A DNA stretch of 64,000 nucleotides from Chitinophagaceae bacterium (GTDB taxonomy: Bacteria; Bacteroidota; Bacteroidia; Cytophagales; Cytophagaceae). The notes under the pieces were generated by a model that worked only from the letters and a program-made list of their open reading frames with translations, had not been told where the DNA came from and searched no databases. This document shows, in pieces, positions 7,259-15,717 of this stretch (the stretch's first letter is position 1; every line of letters starts with the position of its first letter). The translations under genes and the position numbers were made by a program. The DNA is taken from assembly GCA_028288365.1 (NCBI GenBank), contig JAQBNU010000098.1, positions 1-64,000 on the forward strand. Reading direction: 5' to 3'.

Positions 7259-9763
7259 TCAATACTTCACGAAAGAAACAGTCGATGCATTCGACGCACC
7301 TTTCATCGTTACCAGGTATGTTCCCGGAAGGAGAAGGGTGTGATCTATTTTTATCAAATGATTTCCTTGAGAAAGACTTCCGTTCGCTACCGTAGCAATC
7401 ATTTTGCCGGAAAGATCGGAAAGATAAATCTGCACCTGATCGTCTGATGCGAGTGTAACAGAAATCACCGATTCATTGGTCACAGGATTAGGATAAACAG
7501 ATAACACCGTTGTGCTTTCCTGATCTGATGGTGCGTCAGAAAGTCTGGAAGTACACGTCCCTTGGCTTGTCCACGGTTGACCGCTGCCTGCGCCTCCGTT
7601 GTGGGTACTCGGTGTATCGCCTTGTGTCCAGAAATTGGCAAGGTATTTAATGCCCAGGTATTGCACCGTCATGCCATTGGTATAAGCGGTTGTCGATACC
7701 CACACCGGTGCGGTACATGTTCCGCCAGATGCAGTAATGGTGACACTCACCGCAGAAGAAGTGACACTCACCACGGTTGATTGATTGTCATACGCTTTTG
7801 CCGTCAGGCTGTAAGTGCCCGCTGCTACGCTGCTCCATGCATAGCTGTATGGACTCGTCAAATCTGTTCCTAATAAAGTAGTACCGTTGTAGAATTCTAC
7901 TTTGTTGATGCTGCCTCCGGTTTCTGTTGCGGTCGCATTGATGGTAATGGAAGCCGGTGCCGTAAAGCTGGCGTTGTTGGCCGGTGAAGAAATGGAAACA
8001 GTTGGTGATAACGCAGAGTTGACGATCACTGTCACCGCGGTAGAAGTAGTATTCACTACCGGTGATTGATTGTCATACGCTTTTGCTGTCAGGCTGTAAG
8101 TACCCGCTGCTACGTTGCTCCATGCATAGCTGTATGGACTGGTTACATCTGTTCCCAATAAAGTAGCACCGTTATAGAATTCTACTTTGCTGATGGTTCC
8201 CCCAGTCTCTGCTGCCGTCGCATTGATGGTGATGGAAGCCGGTGCGGTGAATATCGTATTGTTGGCCGGTGAAGAAATAGAAACAGTAGGTGAGACGCCG
8301 GCAATCGTGATGCTGAAGGCTTTGTCTGCATACGTATTGTCATACTCTGTTACACGAATGGTAAAATTAGAAGTGCCGTTGGTCGTCGGTGTACCGGTGA
8401 TGGCACCAGTGAAACTGTTCAAACTCAATCCTGTCGGCAAGGTACCAGACAGTACTGTGAAATTATAAAACGGAACACCACCGTTAGCAACGATGGTCTG
8501 GTTGTAAGCCGTAGTCTTATTGCCGTTAGGAAGAGAAGTGGTCGTGATGCTCACGGGTACAAAAGCGGAAGTAGTTCTTAAGGTATAACCGACGGCTTGC
8601 AACACCAACAAATTCACTTTGCTGATCAACCATCGGCCATTGGGCATGAAAGCAGCGTACTCACTACCGAAGACACCTTTCTTACTGATGCGGTCTGTTA
8701 ATTTTAAGGCATCAACCGTTTGTCCGTTCACAAAGTGATCGCTTGCATCGATCGGAACGTTAGCACCTTGATAAGCTACCACCGCTGCATCGTTGATGTA
8801 GCCTTGTGTTTTGTAGGTTTGAAAGACCGGATAGTTAGGATTGAAACTCAAAGCATGTCCCATTTCATGCATAGCAATGGAATAGAAGTCATGTTGTTCG
8901 CCGGAATAATTCGTGGCTACATACCAGGTATCATCGGTGATGGAAGTGTTCCATCCCAATGTATTGTAATTGCCCTGGTATTCGGCTTCAAAGGATCCTG
9001 ATTTTCTCAGTTGTGTAACCACTCCACTGCGTGTTTGAAAACTGTAGGTGGAAGGTGCGCCACCAGAGCGGTGTACGTCATCGTCAAATCCATAGGTGTA
9101 TAACAGATAACCGGTATAGGCACTTGCGTTGGTGACATAGTTACCACCATTGGTATAGTTGTCGTTCCAAATGTAGGTTTGTTGTGTGCCGGCAGGGGTA
9201 GCATCAAAATTATTGCTAGTCAGAAAATACGACCAGTCGTCTGCGGCTTGACGCACAATGGTTTTGTTGACGGCGGTGTTATAAAAATTATAACGGGTGT
9301 CTTGTGAATAATCCAACACGATGTTGAAGTTCAACACCGGTGTGGCCGGATCCTGATCGATGACTTTGATGGGAAATGTTTGTGTACCCGAACCGGTAAT
9401 GGTCAGTGTATAGTTTTCATCTCCTGCACCACGGTCAGGGAAAATGGACAGGTAGAAATCTACCGGATTGGTATCGTTGAAGGTGATGGTCTTTGAAGGC
9501 CCGGTAGAATTGGGTGTGTACGAAGTAGAAGAAACATCAAAATACAAACGCGGATGATTGGCGCTGACCGTGATCGTTAAGGGTGCGGAAGGAGGAGTGA
9601 ACGTTAACTTGATGGCAGGGTTTGCCATGTAACCTTCCCAGTCGACCAGTGTGATGGTCTTCCCGGATAAATTTCGGCCGAAGGCGTCTTTGACCGTGAC
9701 TTGCGCCTGTACCGCCCATGCAGAAAGCAAAAGCAGTGTCATCATCATTTTCATTTTTAGCAT
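7259..9763 (-). CDS. T9SS-secreted zinc metalloprotease with Ig-like and chitin-binding modules
   Basis: 834 residues. Order: signal peptide (about 1-20, ending VQAQ); an N-terminal beta domain with a Calx-beta-like NYTLTITGSG strand; a metalloprotease domain with the zinc motif HEMGH at residues 299-303 (AMHEMGHALSF); a putative Ig He_PIG-like domain (about 405-490, LPTGLSLNSFTGAITGTP); two near-identical bacterial Ig domains (each starting PTVSISSPANN); a CBM5/12-type module (PVWVSTTAYTNGMTVQYLG, later QGDTPSTHNGG, Trp-rich); and a C-terminal T9SS type A sorting domain (VYPNPVTNESVISV to the end). It is predicted to be secreted through T9SS and to degrade proteins while bound to chitin or a similar glycan. 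A third zinc ligand further downstream was not identified with certainty. The two bacterial Ig domains (about 7740-8285) are a recent tandem duplication. Confidence 0.88.
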   Translation of the reverse strand: MLKMKMMMTLLLLSAWAVQAQVTVKDAFGRNLSGKTITLVDWEGYMANPAIKLTFTPPSAPLTITVSANHPRLYFDVSSTSYTPNSTGPSKTITFNDTNPVDFYLSIFPDRGAGDENYTLTITGSGTQTFPIKVIDQDPATPVLNFNIVLDYSQDTRYNFYNTAVNKTIVRQAADDWSYFLTSNNFDATPAGTQQTYIWNDNYTNGGNYVTNASAYTGYLLYTYGFDDDVHRSGGAPSTYSFQTRSGVVTQLRKSGSFEAEYQGNYNTLGWNTSITDDTWYVATNYSGEQHDFYSIAMHEMGHALSFNPNYPVFQTYKTQGYINDAAVVAYQGANVPIDASDHFVNGQTVDALKLTDRISKKGVFGSEYAAFMPNGRWLISKVNLLVLQAVGYTLRTTSAFVPVSITTTSLPNGNKTTAYNQTIVANGGVPFYNFTVLSGTLPTGLSLNSFTGAITGTPTTNGTSNFTIRVTEYDNTYADKAFSITIAGVSPTVSISSPANNTIFTAPASITINATAAETGGTISKVEFYNGATLLGTDVTSPYSYAWSNVAAGTYSLTAKAYDNQSPVVNTTSTAVTVIVNSALSPTVSISSPANNASFTAPASITINATATETGGSINKVEFYNGTTLLGTDLTSPYSYAWSSVAAGTYSLTAKAYDNQSTVVSVTSSAVSVTITASGGTCTAPVWVSTTAYTNGMTVQYLGIKYLANFWTQGDTPSTHNGGAGSGQPWTSQGTCTSRLSDAPSDQESTTVLSVYPNPVTNESVISVTLASDDQVQIYLSDLSGKMIATVANGSLSQGNHLIKIDHTLLLPGTYLVTMKGASNASTVSFVKY

Positions 9764-9838
9764 GGTAGTAAGGAATAAATGGATTCGAATTAAGCAATGG
9801 GAAAAATAGGTGCCTGTTCGTTCACAACAAATGAAAAG

Positions 9839-9870
9839 TGAGTTAACGGTAAAAATACTGAGTTAACGGT
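9839..9870. repeat. Direct repeat TGAGTTAACGGT, 20-bp spacing
   Basis: TGAGTTAACGGT occurs at 9839-9850 and again at 9859-9870, exactly 20 bp apart (about two helical turns). Each copy contains the palindrome GTTAAC. It lies upstream of the leftward metalloprotease gene and just before the 21-bp array, so it is a candidate regulator-binding pair. The function is not known. Confidence 0.45.
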
Positions 9871-9889
9871 TTTATCAAGTGCGTCGTTT

Positions 9890-10162
9890 GTACTTTGGAG
9901 GTCCTCCATCGTACTTCCGAAGTACTCCGTTGGACTGATTCAGTCCTCCATCGTACCTCCGAGGTTCAACGTTGTACTTTTTTAGTCCTCCGTTGTACCT
10001 CCGAGGTTCAACGTTGTACTTTTTTAGTCCTCCGTTGTACCTCCGAAGTCCAACGTTGCACTTCCGAAGTGCTCCGTCGTACCTCTGAGGTCCTCCATCG
10101 GACTTCCGAAGTCATCATTAGTACCTCAGAGGTACTCGGGCGGACCTCGGAGGTACTAATGA
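9890..10162. repeat. Tandem array of thirteen 21-bp units, most with a central palindrome
   Basis: The array runs without any insertion or deletion: unit starts fall every 21 bp from 9890 to 10142. Each unit is G plus a 12-base block plus an 8-base tail. The block is usually a perfect or near-perfect palindrome (TACCTCCGAGGT, TACTTCCGAAGT, GACTGATTCAGT, CACTTCCGAAGT) and the tail is CCTCCATC- or TCAACGTT-like. Paired differences preserve the palindrome, for example CCTC/GAGG against CTTC/GAAG and CACTTC/GAAGTG. Because 21 is a multiple of 3 one frame stays open, but it starts only at TTG and encodes a monotonous seven-residue repeat, so I do not call it a gene. It fills most of the 573-bp gap between divergent genes at 9763 and 10337. 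Confidence 0.9.
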
Positions 10163-10283
10163 TGACGGTTTACTTTATTTCATTCTCGAGCAAATGCTCG
10201 ATGTCAAAATAGGCACAAGGTCAATCTTACGTCAGCAGATCTTCTTTACACGTTTTATAATCTTCAGAGGCAGAAAATGTTAA

Positions 10284-10314
10284 TTAGGTTTTTTCCATGA
10301 AACCCATAGTTTTG
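10284..10314 (+). promoter_or_regulatory. Candidate Bacteroidota promoter
   Basis: TAGTTTTG at 10307-10314 is an exact match to the TAnnTTTG -7 element of Bacteroidota sigma-ABfr promoters. A -33-like TTAG lies 19 bases upstream. Transcription would begin near 10320, some 17 bases before the ATG at 10337. Confidence 0.45.
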
Positions 10315-10336
10315 AAGGTGCATTTATCCTCCTTCG

Positions 10337-11011
10337 ATGAAAAGCATTTATTTACTTTTTGCTGTACTCTTCTTTCTGTCTCAGAAAGGCTATGGAGCGT
10401 TTGACGATACCCTTAAAACAAAGAAAACTTCTGCGCTTTATGTAGGCTTGGGTTCGGATACTTATTATGGTTCTTACTTTTATGGTTTCGGTTATTACGG
10501 ACTCACTTCAAAAACCAACTTACTTGTTTTTGGCATATCACGAAGTTCTACGGTAGGACTGGGTATACAATTTGCTTTGAAGCCGAACTTATTTGTAAGT
10601 CCGGTCATTGGCATAAGCAATGGCAAATCACTTTCAGGAGGTGCCAACGCCGTCTTGGCAGAAGGCATTGTACCGGGATTTCTTTCTTCCTATTACGGCG
10701 ATCGCATTTATTATGACCAGGGACTTCTGTACTATAATGTATTGCAACAGCTAGGACCTGTCAGTAATAATTACCTGTGGTACTGGGTCACCGCCGGATA
10801 CAACATCAGTAGCAAGGTGACGGCTGGAGTTCATGCCGAACAATTGTATAATTCCTACACGACAGGTGGAGAGGCAAGCAGTTTATACTTTTACCTTGGC
10901 CCTTATGCACAAGCTAATTTTAAAAATGGAGCGAACATGCGGTTTACGACAGGCTTCGATTTTAATGCGGGAAGTTTTGCCAGAGTAAGTATTTTGATTC
11001 CTGTGCGATGA
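10337..11011 (+). CDS. Secreted hypothetical protein, probable small beta-barrel
   Basis: 224 residues. A signal peptide (about 1-20, ending GYGA) is followed by alternating short beta strands rich in Gly, Tyr and Phe (YVGLGSDTYYGSYFYGFGYYG, split by turns), ending in a strand SFARVSILIPVR. The composition and strand rhythm fit an outer membrane barrel or a surface beta protein, with no catalytic motif. Upstream it has a good promoter match and the 21-bp array. It converges with the trypsin-like protease gene, only 9 bp apart, leaving no room for a terminator between them. The family is not recognised. Confidence 0.7.
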   Translation: MKSIYLLFAVLFFLSQKGYGAFDDTLKTKKTSALYVGLGSDTYYGSYFYGFGYYGLTSKTNLLVFGISRSSTVGLGIQFALKPNLFVSPVIGISNGKSLSGGANAVLAEGIVPGFLSSYYGDRIYYDQGLLYYNVLQQLGPVSNNYLWYWVTAGYNISSKVTAGVHAEQLYNSYTTGGEASSLYFYLGPYAQANFKNGANMRFTTGFDFNAGSFARVSILIPVR

Positions 11012-11020
11012 TGTGAAGTC

Positions 11021-12100
11021 TTAATGGATCTCTATCATGAAAATATAATTTTTCAATACCGCCGTTTGATCGGTAAGCGATTGGCCCTTCAATACATTGA
11101 CATAACCAGGATAAACAAAACCATCTACACTTTTAAGAAAGGCATCCAGGTAAGTTGCTTTCATCGTGTATCCAGCGGTGTCTGCAACCGTTGATTTCGA
11201 GTTGATCACACCGATTACATTTCCTTTTTCATCGATGAGCGGACCTCCGCTATTGCCCGAATCGACAGCGGCAGAAATCTGAAACTTACTCACGTCTCCT
11301 TGCATACCGATTTTCGCACGGATGATGCCTTCTGTCCGTTGCAGTTCTTCTCCCTTAGCCGCAACACTAGGATAACCCAAGGTATATATTTTTTCTGTCG
11401 GAAGAATGCCGGTTGTTTTTAAAGCAAAAGGAATGGAAGGAAACGTAAGATTTTTGTTGCTGAGTTTAAGCAAAGCCAGGTCATTGGAAAGATCGTACGC
11501 CACCACAGTGACCGCATATTTTGTTGTGAAGTCTCCACCGATTCCTCTGATGATAATTTCTTTTGCATGTTCTATGCTATGGTAAGTAGTAATTAAATAC
11601 CCTTCACTGCTGATCAGAAAACAAGTACCATGTGCGCTACTGCTTTTCTTTGCCGTCGTTTCCAAAGAAGATTTGTTAATGGGAGTGTCCAGGTTTTCTT
11701 TTTGCTTGGTGATCGTTCTTATCTTCTCCATCTCTTTTGCAGCCTCTTCTTTTGTTACTGCGCCAACGCTTGTGCCGTCGTATACGATGTAGTATTCATT
11801 ACCTCTGATCACATTCAGGATCACTTGTCGGGTAGCAGAGCGGGGACCGGCGCCTCTTGTATACGGACATTTGATCTCGATCGTCACAGTAATTTCACCT
11901 TCTGAGTAAATGGTATAATCTATAATTGTTTTTAAGGATAAATTAAAAGAACGTTGATTGGGTAACATGATGTCACTGCGGCAATCGGCACCCGAGAAGC
12001 TACCCGTTCTTACAAAGTGTATCAACGCATTGTCCGCTTGTGCTAAACAAGTTGTTGTACTAACAAATAGAAGTAGGAAAAAACAAAGTAAATGTTTCAT
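11021..12100 (-). CDS. Secreted trypsin-like (S1/HtrA-type) serine protease without PDZ domain
   Basis: 359 residues with a signal peptide ending CLAQ (about 1-21). An N-terminal domain of unknown type (about 25-150, two Cys) precedes a trypsin-like fold starting at HGTCFLISSEGYLITTYH. The catalytic triad is visible: His174 (TTYHSI), Asp207 (SNDLALL) and Ser284 (SGNSGGPL). The GNSGGP plus DLALLK spacing is that of the DegP/HtrA group, but after the protease the remaining about 45 residues are too short for a PDZ domain. It likely acts in the periplasm or at the surface; the substrate is unknown. The ATG at 12100 is supported by the signal peptide. Confidence 0.85.
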   Translation of the reverse strand: MKHLLCFFLLLFVSTTTCLAQADNALIHFVRTGSFSGADCRSDIMLPNQRSFNLSLKTIIDYTIYSEGEITVTIEIKCPYTRGAGPRSATRQVILNVIRGNEYYIVYDGTSVGAVTKEEAAKEMEKIRTITKQKENLDTPINKSSLETTAKKSSSAHGTCFLISSEGYLITTYHSIEHAKEIIIRGIGGDFTTKYAVTVVAYDLSNDLALLKLSNKNLTFPSIPFALKTTGILPTEKIYTLGYPSVAAKGEELQRTEGIIRAKIGMQGDVSKFQISAAVDSGNSGGPLIDEKGNVIGVINSKSTVADTAGYTMKATYLDAFLKSVDGFVYPGYVNVLKGQSLTDQTAVLKNYIFMIEIH

Positions 12101-12172
12101 GGTTGCGATGATTGATAGTGCAATGAGTACTTTAACTGGCGCGGAACATCTGTGACAGGTTTGGAAAGATAG

Positions 12173-12697
12173 TTACTCTATAAGTGAAAGTGATTTTTTT
12201 AGTTTCGTATATGCTCCAGATTTTATAATGTGCTCGACATATCCATCTGTTGTGTAGATTCGCACTTTTTCTACAACATTGTTTTTTAATAGATTTATTT
12301 GTGTTGAATCAAGTAAATAGGAAATATCAATTCCTTGAGCTGCGCTTCCTACATATCCTTTTGCACCACAGCCAGTACAGGTAATAGCATATTCTAAACT
12401 ACCAGACTTCACTATTTCGCCGTTAGTTAATTTAAACATGATCTCTTGTCCTTTATTAATTGCAAATACACTCCCACTAGCTATCATCATTTTAAGATCA
12501 AAATAAATAGTACTGTCAATTTTTGAAATTCTATAGTATGCAGTAAAGTCCATAGACATTGATAATGTTTCCCATGATGTTCTCTTTATCTGCCTTTTGG
12601 TAAAAGCATCTTTTTGATTTTCTTCTAAACTTTGACCAAAGCAAGCAGGAATCAATAAAAGTGAAATTAGGAAAGTGTTTAAAAAAATAGTTTTCAT
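12173..12697 (-). CDS. Exported hypothetical protein
   Basis: 174 residues, starting with a signal peptide (MKTIFLNTFLISLLLIPACFGQ). A Cys in LIPACFG could be a lipobox or part of a normal cleavage region; the Gln after G favours signal peptidase I, so lipoprotein status is open. The mature part has a Cys-x-x-Cys pair (TCTGCGAKG) and otherwise short beta segments (SGSVFAINKGQEIMFKL). The local DNA looks AT-richer than its neighbours, which may hint at separate origin. Not recognised. Confidence 0.7.
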   Translation of the reverse strand: MKTIFLNTFLISLLLIPACFGQSLEENQKDAFTKRQIKRTSWETLSMSMDFTAYYRISKIDSTIYFDLKMMIASGSVFAINKGQEIMFKLTNGEIVKSGSLEYAITCTGCGAKGYVGSAAQGIDISYLLDSTQINLLKNNVVEKVRIYTTDGYVEHIIKSGAYTKLKKSLSLIE

Positions 12698-12811
12698 AAT
12701 AAAAGATATGTAGTAAGAATTTTAATTTCCGGGTACTCTTTGTTTTAGCGATTCGAATCTCACCTAGCTGGTGCCGACGTCCATCGGTGTCAACAGAAGA
12801 GGTATTATTTT

Positions 12812-13189
12812 TTACCTTACAAGAAAAGATAGTCCACTCTGAAATTCACCATTTAGATGGAATTCGATTTTATAGACTCCTTTTGTTTTAATTTCTAATC
12901 CTAAATTTAAAGCCATGTTAACGGAGGTATAGGTCAGGGGTTCTACTGGTGCTGGTACATTGATCGTACCGTTCATATTACCAACAGCCGCTTTAGATGG
13001 GTCAGTTATTTTTAGTTCTATGTTATGATTGCCTGTTTGTTTTTCAGAAAATCGTAGCCTGATGGCTATACCAATCATTTGTTGCACAGGTAATGTTGGT
13101 GTGGTGACATTATCAAACGTACCCACGATGGTTAGTTTACCACCATTGTCTGTTGCATAATCGCAAAGAGTAAATATTTCAATTTCCAT
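12812..13189 (-). CDS. DUF6941-like hypothetical protein
   Basis: 125 residues, no signal peptide, predicted cytoplasmic beta-rich protein. The opening MEIEIFTLCDYATDNGGKLTIVGTFD is strongly like the DUF6941 family, whose members begin with 'FTLCDYA-...GKL-I-G-FD'. A following AIRLRFSEKQTGNH segment also fits. The function of that family is not known to me. Downstream it is followed after 18 bp by nothing co-directional except the TMEM175-type gene further left; they may be separate transcripts. The family call is by eye. Confidence 0.75.
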   Translation of the reverse strand: MEIEIFTLCDYATDNGGKLTIVGTFDNVTTPTLPVQQMIGIAIRLRFSEKQTGNHNIELKITDPSKAAVGNMNGTINVPAPVEPLTYTSVNMALNLGLEIKTKGVYKIEFHLNGEFQSGLSFLVR

Positions 13190-13207
13190 AATTTTCTTTT
13201 TTTAATA

Positions 13208-13795
13208 TTATTCTGTTTCTCTTTCCTTCACCACATCCTCAATCCGTCGATCCGGAATCAACCAAATGAAGGCAGCGAAAATATATATCCCTGCCGAGAC
13301 CCAGACGTTGAGCCAGGCCACGCCAATGGCCGATAGATACAGCAAGGGAGAGAGTTTGCCTTTCCAATCTTTTCCGACGGCTATCGCGAGTAAAGAATCG
13401 CTGCCTTCATTTTTGATGATGAGACTTTGCAAGATGTAATAGGCAATGGCAGCCATGAGCAGCACGACACCATACACCGCCAAAGGCATCGCAGCAAAAT
13501 GATTTTCTCCTACCCAAGCCGTAGCAAAAGGAATCAGCGACAGCCAAAACAGCAAATGCAAATTGGCCCAGAGGATGCCACCGGTCACATGCGTAGCAGC
13601 GTGCAGCATGTGGTGATGATTGTTCCAGTAAATACCGAGGTAAATAAAACTCAATACATAACTGAAGAAAATAGGCACTAAAGGCATCAAGTCCGCGAAC
13701 TCATGTCCATGCGGTACTTTGATTTCCAATACCATGATGGTAATGATGATCGCAATCACCCCGTCGCTGAAGGCTTCCAGTCTTGTTTTCTTCAT
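13208..13795 (-). CDS. TMEM175-family (DUF1211) potassium channel-like membrane protein
   Basis: 195 residues. The N-terminus RLEAFSDGVIAIIITIMVLEIK carries the signature R-x3-FSDG of the TMEM175 family, in which the first helix lines the pore. Roughly six membrane helices follow, as expected for one six-helix repeat; bacterial members assemble as tetramers and conduct K+ with weak selectivity. Length fits the family. Upstream, the hypothetical gene at 13807 ends only 11 bp before this start, so the two are probably co-transcribed. Confidence 0.9.
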   Translation of the reverse strand: MKKTRLEAFSDGVIAIIITIMVLEIKVPHGHEFADLMPLVPIFFSYVLSFIYLGIYWNNHHHMLHAATHVTGGILWANLHLLFWLSLIPFATAWVGENHFAAMPLAVYGVVLLMAAIAYYILQSLIIKNEGSDSLLAIAVGKDWKGKLSPLLYLSAIGVAWLNVWVSAGIYIFAAFIWLIPDRRIEDVVKERETE

Positions 13796-13806
13796 GGTAT
13801 AACTGC

Positions 13807-14301
13807 TTACTTAATCTCTAGTCCTAAATTCCCTGCCATCAAACTTTCATCCGTTAGCATCGGTTCGCCTGCAGCAGTAATTGTTTTTTCCAAGTCTTCA
13901 TCTGTAGGTGAGCCGGAAGAAAGTGCTTCTTCATCCGCAGTGAACTTACCGTCAGACGTAGGGATAGCACCGTTGGCAGCTAAAGAAGCGCTACCAAATT
14001 GACGTGCACGACGAGAGAAGAAAATCGCTTCACGGTATTTTCCTGCTTCGTATAGTTTCTTCGCGTAACGTTCGTAACGCACCATTTGTCCCAGGTCACC
14101 GGTATATTTCTTCGTATTAAAAACCGCACGATGGCAATGTCCCGCAAAGCGACTGGTCTTGATCAGGTAATTTTTAGCATGCGGCTGATCCGCAAAAGGG
14201 GCTGCTGTTGCCGGTTGCTTGACATCGGTTTTTTTCTTTTGAGCGAAAGCGAAGGTGCTTAAGCTGAGTAATGCAATCGAGAAAAGGATAAAGTGTTTCA
14301 T
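13807..14301 (-). CDS. Secreted hypothetical protein with a TPR-like helical pair
   Basis: 164 residues. The signal peptide ends FAFAQ (about 1-21). A lysine-rich linker is followed by RYERYAKKLYEAGKYREAIF, a helix-turn-helix of TPR type, then an acidic, low-complexity tail (TADEEALSSGSPTDEDLEK). The region around AGHCHRAVFNTKKY contains clustered His/Cys of unknown purpose. Similar short proteins occur in this phylum without known function. Transcribed leftward into the TMEM175-type gene. The start is supported by the signal peptide. Confidence 0.72.
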   Translation of the reverse strand: MKHFILFSIALLSLSTFAFAQKKKTDVKQPATAAPFADQPHAKNYLIKTSRFAGHCHRAVFNTKKYTGDLGQMVRYERYAKKLYEAGKYREAIFFSRRARQFGSASLAANGAIPTSDGKFTADEEALSSGSPTDEDLEKTITAAGEPMLTDESLMAGNLGLEIK

Positions 14302-14320
14302 AAGAGAGCTGTTTGTTTAG

Positions 14321-14373
14321 TGATCAGTGTACAGTTGTCAGTGATCAGTTAGCAAGCCCGATCACTGACAACT
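14321..14373. repeat. Dispersed TGATCACTGACAAC element, copy 2
   Basis: Contains TGATCAGTGTACAGTTGTCA and a hairpin with exact 14-base arms AGTTGTCAGTGATC (14333-14346) and GATCACTGACAACT (14360-14373), loop 13. It lies 7 bp beyond the stop of the leftward fic gene and may act as its terminator-like 3' structure. Confidence 0.65.
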
Positions 14374-14380
14374 ATATAAT

Positions 14381-15709
14381 TTAACTTAGTTTTTTTAATT
14401 CTTCTTTCAATAAGCCTTCAAAGTTTTTCGAGCGACAGAAAGCTTTTGTTTTTTTATTGAGTTGTACGATTTCAAGGTAACCCTTGTCTACCAAATCTTC
14501 CAGGTCGGTTCTTGCTGTTTGATTGGAAATCACAAATCGCTGTTCTATTTCTTTCACACTAAATAAGAGATCCGCTTCTTCGTTGAGCCAGCTTAGCATA
14601 CGTGCTTGACGTTCGTTGATTCCACTTATTTTTTGGATGTCTATAATTTTCTTTTTTTCGCTAATTTTTCTTTGGATATATTTCTGCAAGCTTTCAAATG
14701 CTTGCTGCATGGTTTTTAGTTTGTAGTGAATGAAGTACGTTAAATCATTTCCATCTATTTCAGTATACAAATAGGCGTGTGCATATTGCATCTTACTTTT
14801 TACAATGATTTGTGAAATGGAGAGGTATTCTGTGAGCCAATATCCATTTTTTAAAAGATACCAATAAAATAAGGCTCTTGCTGTGCGACCGTTACCATCT
14901 ACAAAAGGATGGATGTAACCGATCATGAAATGAAGAATACATCCTTTTACAATAGGATGTATGAACGGTGTGCCATCTACTTTGTTGAAGAAAGCAATCA
15001 GTTCCTTCATGAGGTTAGGAACTTCAGTAAATTCGGGTGGCGTATAGACCACTTCATTGTCTGCTGAATCCACTACTTTAATTTCATTGTCAGTACGAAA
15101 GCATCCTTCGTCTGCCACATCATCAAGCGTTTGATGAGTGACCAAGCGATGTACCTCAAATAATTTTTCTAGCGTGAGCGGTTCATGCTGTATAGCGACA
15201 ATGTGTTTAATCGTGTTGTAATTGTTCACGATCATTTGCTCAGACTTGTTTCTCGGTTTGGTATTTTTGCGAAGCATTTCCTTCGCTTCTTTACGTGTCG
15301 TCACTGCTCCTTCGATCTGACTGGAAGCGATAGCTTCTTCCATGATAGAACTTACGAGATAGCTCTTCTTGTCATCTTCAGGGATGATACCTTTTGCACC
15401 AAGATTACCTCCTATGTGAAGATCAAATTCATGAAGATCTTTGTACAAAGAGTCGGTGAGTTTATAGGCGAAACTGTATTTTCCAAAAGAAAGCTTTTGG
15501 GCATTGAGGATGCGACTAAGTTTTACCGCTGCCCATAATAATTCAGAATCTTCGATGATTCCTTTGCCTTTGTATTTGATTTTATCCCAATAAAGATATT
15601 CTTCATTGATTTTATAGATCAATGTTGCTATAGACTCATCTTTCTGAAGTTCTAATACTTTATCTAGCTTTTGGCTATACCAGATGGGAGGTTGCTCAAG
15701 GGCTTTCAT
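14381..15709 (-). CDS. Fic family protein (AMPylase-type) with C-terminal winged helix
   Basis: 442 residues. The Fic core motif HPFVDGNGRTAR lies at 267-278, with catalytic His267 and an acidic residue in place of the usual variable position, so the site looks active for AMP transfer from ATP to a target hydroxyl. The class II inhibitory motif [ST]xxxE[GN] is present N-terminally as S129-S-Q-I-E133-G134, suggesting self-inhibition in cis. A Fic_N-type helical region precedes it. The C-terminal about 90 residues (ERQARMLSWLNEEADLLFSVKEIEQR onward) form a winged helix likely to bind DNA. No separate antitoxin gene is adjacent. Two 33-bp repeats upstream may be its operator. Target unknown. Confidence 0.9.
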   Translation of the reverse strand: MKALEQPPIWYSQKLDKVLELQKDESIATLIYKINEEYLYWDKIKYKGKGIIEDSELLWAAVKLSRILNAQKLSFGKYSFAYKLTDSLYKDLHEFDLHIGGNLGAKGIIPEDDKKSYLVSSIMEEAIASSQIEGAVTTRKEAKEMLRKNTKPRNKSEQMIVNNYNTIKHIVAIQHEPLTLEKLFEVHRLVTHQTLDDVADEGCFRTDNEIKVVDSADNEVVYTPPEFTEVPNLMKELIAFFNKVDGTPFIHPIVKGCILHFMIGYIHPFVDGNGRTARALFYWYLLKNGYWLTEYLSISQIIVKSKMQYAHAYLYTEIDGNDLTYFIHYKLKTMQQAFESLQKYIQRKISEKKKIIDIQKISGINERQARMLSWLNEEADLLFSVKEIEQRFVISNQTARTDLEDLVDKGYLEIVQLNKKTKAFCRSKNFEGLLKEELKKLS

Positions 15710-15717
15710 TTACTAAA

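Noticed and set aside
9890-10162. Array considered as a CRISPR
   Set aside because: Units are contiguous 21-mers with no unique spacers and no cas genes nearby.
9895-10212. A 105-codon open frame across the 21-bp array
   Set aside because: It starts only at TTG, encodes just a seven-residue motif that follows from a 21-bp repeat, and the palindromes explain the sequence better.
12740-12790. A TTCGAAT T-loop-like stretch suggesting a tRNA remnant
   Set aside because: The five bases on either side do not pair, and no acceptor stem or anticodon arm can be drawn.
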